From Epiperipatus broadwayi (taxonomy: Eukaryota; Onychophora; Udeonychophora; Euonychophora; Peripatidae), in assembly GCA_028023455.1 (NCBI GenBank), contig JAQFVV010006341.1, forward strand, positions 746,001 through 810,000: a stretch of DNA of 64,000 nucleotides, in the 5' to 3' direction. Numbering within the stretch: position 1 is the stretch's first letter; each line of letters starts with the position of its first letter. The notes under the pieces were generated by a model that was not told the origin of the DNA, made no database searches, and saw nothing but the letters and a program-made list of their open reading frames with translations. Of the stretch, positions 59,834 through 64,000 are shown in pieces. The translations under genes were made by a program, and so were the position numbers.

Positions 59834-60078
59834 ATGGTGCCCAGAATGAAATTTGTTATCAGACTGGGGTTCTCTGGAATAGCTATTATTCTTATTGTTG
59901 TATTTTTTTCATTAACTGAAAATGAAAGGCAGGATTTTTTAAGTAAAACTCCTAATGGGCGCCGAGGCATCAATGCAAAGAAAGAAAATGGATTAGGTGT
60001 TGTTGCTTCGGCTGCGAGAAGAGGGCACTTGCAAGTGGATTATGATGCTCATTTTCAAAATTACGAAAAGTCTGAGAG
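59834..60078 (+). CDS. First coding exon of a putative type II membrane protein, partial
   Basis: The exon encodes 81 residues and two bases of a split codon, ending at donor GTAGGA (GT at 60079-60080). A hydrophobic segment, LGFSGIAIILIVVFFSL (residues 11-27), follows a short basic N-terminus (R4, K6, R10). That is the pattern of a signal anchor with the rest of the protein lumenal, as in many Golgi enzymes. The following stem is hydrophilic, Lys/Arg/Asn-rich, ending VDYDAHFQNYEKSE. M5 (ATG at 59846, A at -3) has a better start context than M1 (C at -3). No family is recognised from this exon alone. The other exons lie beyond the right edge. Confidence 0.7.
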
Positions 60079-62096
60079 GTAGGATATTTTTAATGTTTTG
60101 TTTTTCGTTTTTGATGTATATGTTTAGAATCTAAAATTTATTTAAAAATATATTTCCGAAAGTTAATTTTGTTTCTTTAAAATTATTGTTTTATCCTCTG
60201 TATGTATTGTACATACATCATTAATTAATTTATATAAAGTAAATAATTAAAGTTTAAATTCTTGTAAAGTTTACTTTTTTTGGTGCTAAGATTTTCAGAG
60301 TTTTATTTTGCCCTCTAGTTACTTTGTTTAAGATGAAAAATCCTGTATTTGAGATAAGCCGTACCATTTAAGTAATTTGCATAGATATATTTTTCAGTTT
60401 TATATTACTTAAATTGCAATTCACAACATTCAATTTGACTTTTAGATTAACCTGAAATGAATAATAGTTGTGTTTGTTATCGTTTGTTTATCAAGTTGCA
60501 TTTCTCGTTTATTTACTTTTTCTAAGTCATTCTATCTTTTGCTTATTCTGTCCGGAATATGGTAATTAAATTAGGTTATTTTAATTTGCTATTGATGAAG
60601 TGTCTAAACTCGTTCGCATATTACTTCCTTTTTAAAAAAAAATATTAACAATGTTAAGAGACGCCGTTTATCAAATTTTAATTATAAAAAAAATAAAAAT
60701 GATGGTGCTTAGCGGTGTATTGCCTGAAGTTCTATGTCACGCGCTCTCGTTTTGGGTATCGTGTGAAAAAGCTTTGTGCTTGCGTATTCAATTTTGCAGT
60801 TACTTGAAGTTTATATTTTATTTTTTCTCGAAAATGCAGTCTTCTTATTTATTACTCCACAATAATTGTATTTTTCGTGTGTAGATATTAAATTTTATAT
60901 CGGCCTTTCATGCAGTACCCTGGGGTAGTAAATGTTGGAAGACTGTCAGGCTAAAAGGATCGTTTAGTAATGTTGCGAGGTTAAATACGTGACTTTATTT
61001 AGTTCCGGGCGGTGAATTTTTGAATAATTTAAATTTTGTACTTTTCTTATGAAATAACTTTTTTTTTTACGCGATAGTTGTTTTGTGTAAAAGTGTAAAC
61101 ATTAATTACGAATGACTTGCTTTGAATGAATTTAGTTCATTTTTTATTTATATAAACGCTCTCCGTATTTTTTTTTAATTTAAAAAAAAAAACGTCTTTT
61201 GTAATTGTATAATTAATTATTGTATAACATTTATAAATTCGATGTTTATGAAGTTTTGAGAATTTATTGACATAATGATGTTTAAATGTGTAGTTTATTC
61301 TAATGCAAATCAAATTAAAGCATTTAATAATTACTCTATGATGTTTGGCGCAAACGACTGAGCCTAGAATTAAAAATTTCGGGATCGAAGTTCAGTTTGT
61401 TACATTTGAGGTTTAAAGTCATGTGACCTGAATTACTTAACTATTCGATTTACTAATTTAATCGTAATATTTTTTAAATACAAGCATAATTCATATACTT
61501 GGAGTTTAAATGTAATATAGGGGATTTAACATAAACTTTCAACCTCCCTCAGCTATCCATGCTATTTCATATAAAGTGGGAGATGATCTGAACCAACTGA
61601 TGCAAATACATATTTTCATATGTGTGTGGTCATGTGTATCAGATAGTTGAGGGGAGCTTGAAAGTCTGTGTTTAAATCCTCTATACTTTAATTTCTAATA
61701 ATATTTGATAAAGCTAAAATATGTTGTGCTCAGGCTATCGAGGGTTAAACAGATGGCGAATGCCTAAGAACTTTTGTTGCCTTATAGATTAGAATATTGG
61801 TTCATCAAAAGCTGGGTACTGTTTATGATATAAAGACGTTTCAGTTTCACTCTTCAGTCACATAAGTTAGTATAGGTTATCTTGAACCACATGCCATCAC
61901 ACATCTTATGCTAATTGTGACAATAGGATTGTGTATTTATACAATTTCCATCCTTTAACTTAACACACAACATTTTTGACTCCAATTCTTTTTTCCCTTT
62001 TTTTTTTTTTATATCTCAAGCCTTCAAGAATTAGGATAGTATTAATCAAATATCACATGATCATCATTCTTTATGCTCACACAAGCTGTTTACAGA
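60079..62096. other. Intron 1 of the membrane-protein gene, 5' part
   Basis: AT-rich intron with no other gene. The block 61990-62095 (ATCACATGATCATCATTCT, TATGCTCACACAAGCTGTT) resembles the block at 10105-10160 and 5520-5560, a dispersed repeat next to the foldback family. Confidence 0.45.
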
Positions 62097-62496
62097 GATA
62101 ATACTTTCCATACAGTAGCACTACTCAGTGCAAGCCAGAGTTTGCGCATAAAACTCTACCTAATGCCTACTCATCCTATATCCCCAGACTAGTTTCTAGC
62201 CTATGGATTTCATCTGTGAGCTTGAAAACATTATTGTGTTTTCACTTTGGATTCAAAGTTTTATAGTTAGCTAAAAAAGTAAAAGGTGGTTTCTGGAGGG
62301 TTACATTAGATTCTAAGATCCAGGTGCAGTGCTCTCACATCCAAGGCTCCATACTGATGAAAGCCAAAAGCTAGAAACTAGTCTGGAGATATTGGATGAA
62401 TAGGCACTAGATAGGGATTTTGTGCAGAAACTTTTCTGCATCCATTGATTACTCTGGCTTGCACTGAGTGGAGCTACTACATGGAGAGTTTTCCTC
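62097..62496. repeat. Full-length foldback element with hammerhead-like motifs
   Basis: Outer arms (62097-62190 and 62395-62496) are reverse complements and match the 11020 element. The plus strand carries CTGATGA (62354-62360), a spacer, GAAA (62374-62377), CTAGTC and TGGAG. The left half carries a mutated version on the minus strand (CAGATGA ... GAAACTAGTCTGGGG). The inner region has an extra segment compared with 11020. Not protein-coding. Confidence 0.7.
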
Positions 62497-63589
62497 TATG
62501 AATTAAGATACTAATGACAGGGACAGGCTTAGTAGGTTAAGAAGTTCTTAGTTGTGATGTTTGCTTAAAGAAGCGCAATCACTAATGAATTGGGTTTGGA
62601 ACTAGATTTTAATCAAGCAGGAGTTTGGGTTGGCAAAAGTTGTAGGTTTAGGCAGACCTATTTAGAGATCCCCTGCCTACTATGAAAGTGGAAGGACCAA
62701 AAAATGTTTAAAAATAACCTGTCTCATACAGTCTTGCTAGGTTTTGACACCTGTCAGATTATTTATTTTAGCGAAAGAAATAATAATCAGAGTAAGAGGC
62801 AATGATAGTACTAAAAGTATTATTAATTTTTTTTTTTTTTCTAAATGTAATTATATGAAATGTGAGAGCTATCGAGATTTAATGAAATTTGTTTCTCAAA
62901 GAAAGGAAGATTAATAAAAGAGATGAATGGATGTGTTTTCAGAAAAGCAGGATAGTCAATAAAAGAACAATGTGGTGTTGGATTTGCTGTAAAGTTTAAT
63001 TTTGCATTTTCTGTTGTTAGAATTCTTAACTGAATCAATGAAAGGCTAATGATATTAAAACTAGCTTTGCACAATGTGTCTTGTTGTTTTATTAGGGTCT
63101 ATGTTCTACTCTTAGATTCAGAAAATTTGGACAAGGAAAGTATTTTTTCTTGTTGGATATCATTATTATAGTAATACCATTAAAAGATCTATTTTTTTTC
63201 TAGACTTTTGGGCAAAAATTATTGGTAATAATGATGTTGATGCTGTAAATTTAAATAGTTTGTTATTATTGGATTGATTGTTGCAAACACTTTCTTTAAA
63301 TAGAAAAATTGCTACAAAGGAACATGGGTGTATCCATAAGTAAAACAATGACATTTAATAGATTACATTATAATTAGAAGTCCGAATATATAAGAAGTTC
63401 ACGTACATAAACATTTAGAAGCATATGGTAATTGATGTTCATTCCTCAGAAGAATCTACTATATGTACTAAATTTCAGTAGTTGTCAAACAGTAAAATTG
63501 CTTGGATCTTCAGGATTGTCATGGGATTCTCTTAAAGATACAAATAAGTCTATTCTTGGATTCCCTAAAAAGATCATAATTGTTTTTTG
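62497..63589. other. Intron sequence, nothing recognised
   Basis: AT-rich. Short minus-strand frames at 63074-62841 and 63354-63166 have no domain features. Confidence 0.45.
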
Positions 63590-64000
63590 ACAATGATATT
63601 AGTCATTTAATTAAACATTAACGTGACAGTTTCTGCTTGGCAGAATAATAGATTAAATGTTGAACCGCATGATAAAGATCTGAAGGCAAAAGTTCCACGA
63701 CTGACAAGATTTAAAAAATTTAATGGTGGATTAAAACTGCAAAGAAGATAAAGATTTTATGAACCTGAGTTTCTCTTATGTGATGACAATGATATTTTGA
63801 ACAGTTGGAAGGAGTATTTTGATCATCTTTTGAATAATGATACAAGAATTGAGATGACAATTTTTATCATGTCCATTTTATCTAATTTAGATCTGGACCA
63901 AAATGTCTAGCTTAATGAATTGAATACAGCTCTTTGTAATCTTGAAAGTAGAAAGCTGTGGGAAATACCTGGAATAAGGTGGTGATATTTTACTTGAACA
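63590..64000 (+). pseudogene. RTE-like LINE fragment cut by the window edge
   Basis: The plus strand gives pieces like FYEPEFLLCDDNDILNSWKE and YFDHLLNNDTRIEM (about 63757-63855), then LNELNTALCNLESRKLWEIP. This corresponds to the region just before the reverse transcriptase domain of RTE-type LINEs (...ILxxWKEYFxxLLN...). One stop at 63910 interrupts it. The rest lies outside the window. Confidence 0.6.

Noticed and set aside
1-64000. CRISPR arrays, bacterial operons or riboswitches
   Set aside because: The window has spliced genes and eukaryotic transposons. The repeats found are inverted or tandem TE sequences, not regularly spaced CRISPR units.

Overview
The window is animal nuclear DNA: strongly AT-rich, with introns carrying standard GT-AG splice sites and dense, decayed transposable elements. 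The mix of Penelope-like elements, hAT transposons, RTE- and L1/Tx1-like LINEs and foldback repeats suggests an invertebrate. I cannot name the phylum from sequence alone.

Two genes are supported. The first is the orthologue of TRAIP (RING E3 ligase of replication stress and replisome unloading), on the minus strand in four coding exons (59335-58848, 30684-30571, 12130-11861, 7445-7013). The exon phases agree and the exons join to 434 codons plus stop. The locus covers 52 kb, nearly all of it TE-filled intron. The second starts about 500 bp away in head-to-head orientation: the first coding exon (59834-60078, plus) of an unrecognised single-pass, probably type II membrane protein. Its leader carries an 18-codon upstream ORF, and its remaining exons lie beyond the right edge. 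The space between is presumably a shared bidirectional promoter.

Layout. 1-7012: region downstream of TRAIP, with a foldback element and a head-to-head Penelope pair. 7013-12130: last two TRAIP exons, a near-perfect hairpin element, a direct-repeat unit with a hammerhead-like fold, and a LINE remnant. 12131-30570: intron 2, with a Penelope pair, a satellite-like array, two hAT elements (one internally deleted with an exact 8-bp target duplication, one with a decayed transposase) and an RTE-like remnant. 30685-58847: intron 1, with an LTR-like block, a LINE, a Penelope element split by a hAT, another Penelope element split by an L1/Tx1-like LINE, a second RTE-like copy, and a long Penelope inverted pair split by a solo LTR. 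59336-64000: shared promoter, first exon and start of intron 1 of the right-hand gene, with a foldback element and a third RTE-like fragment.

The most unusual signal is a repeated RNA-like motif, CUGANGA - hairpin - GAAA - short stem III - UH, resembling the hammerhead ribozyme. It appears in a 414-bp direct-repeat unit (9432-9935), in a foldback family (583-751, 11020-11353, 58345-58530, 62097-62496), and in degenerate form near the 3' ends of three Penelope families. One Penelope family also carries a tRNA-like module next to it.
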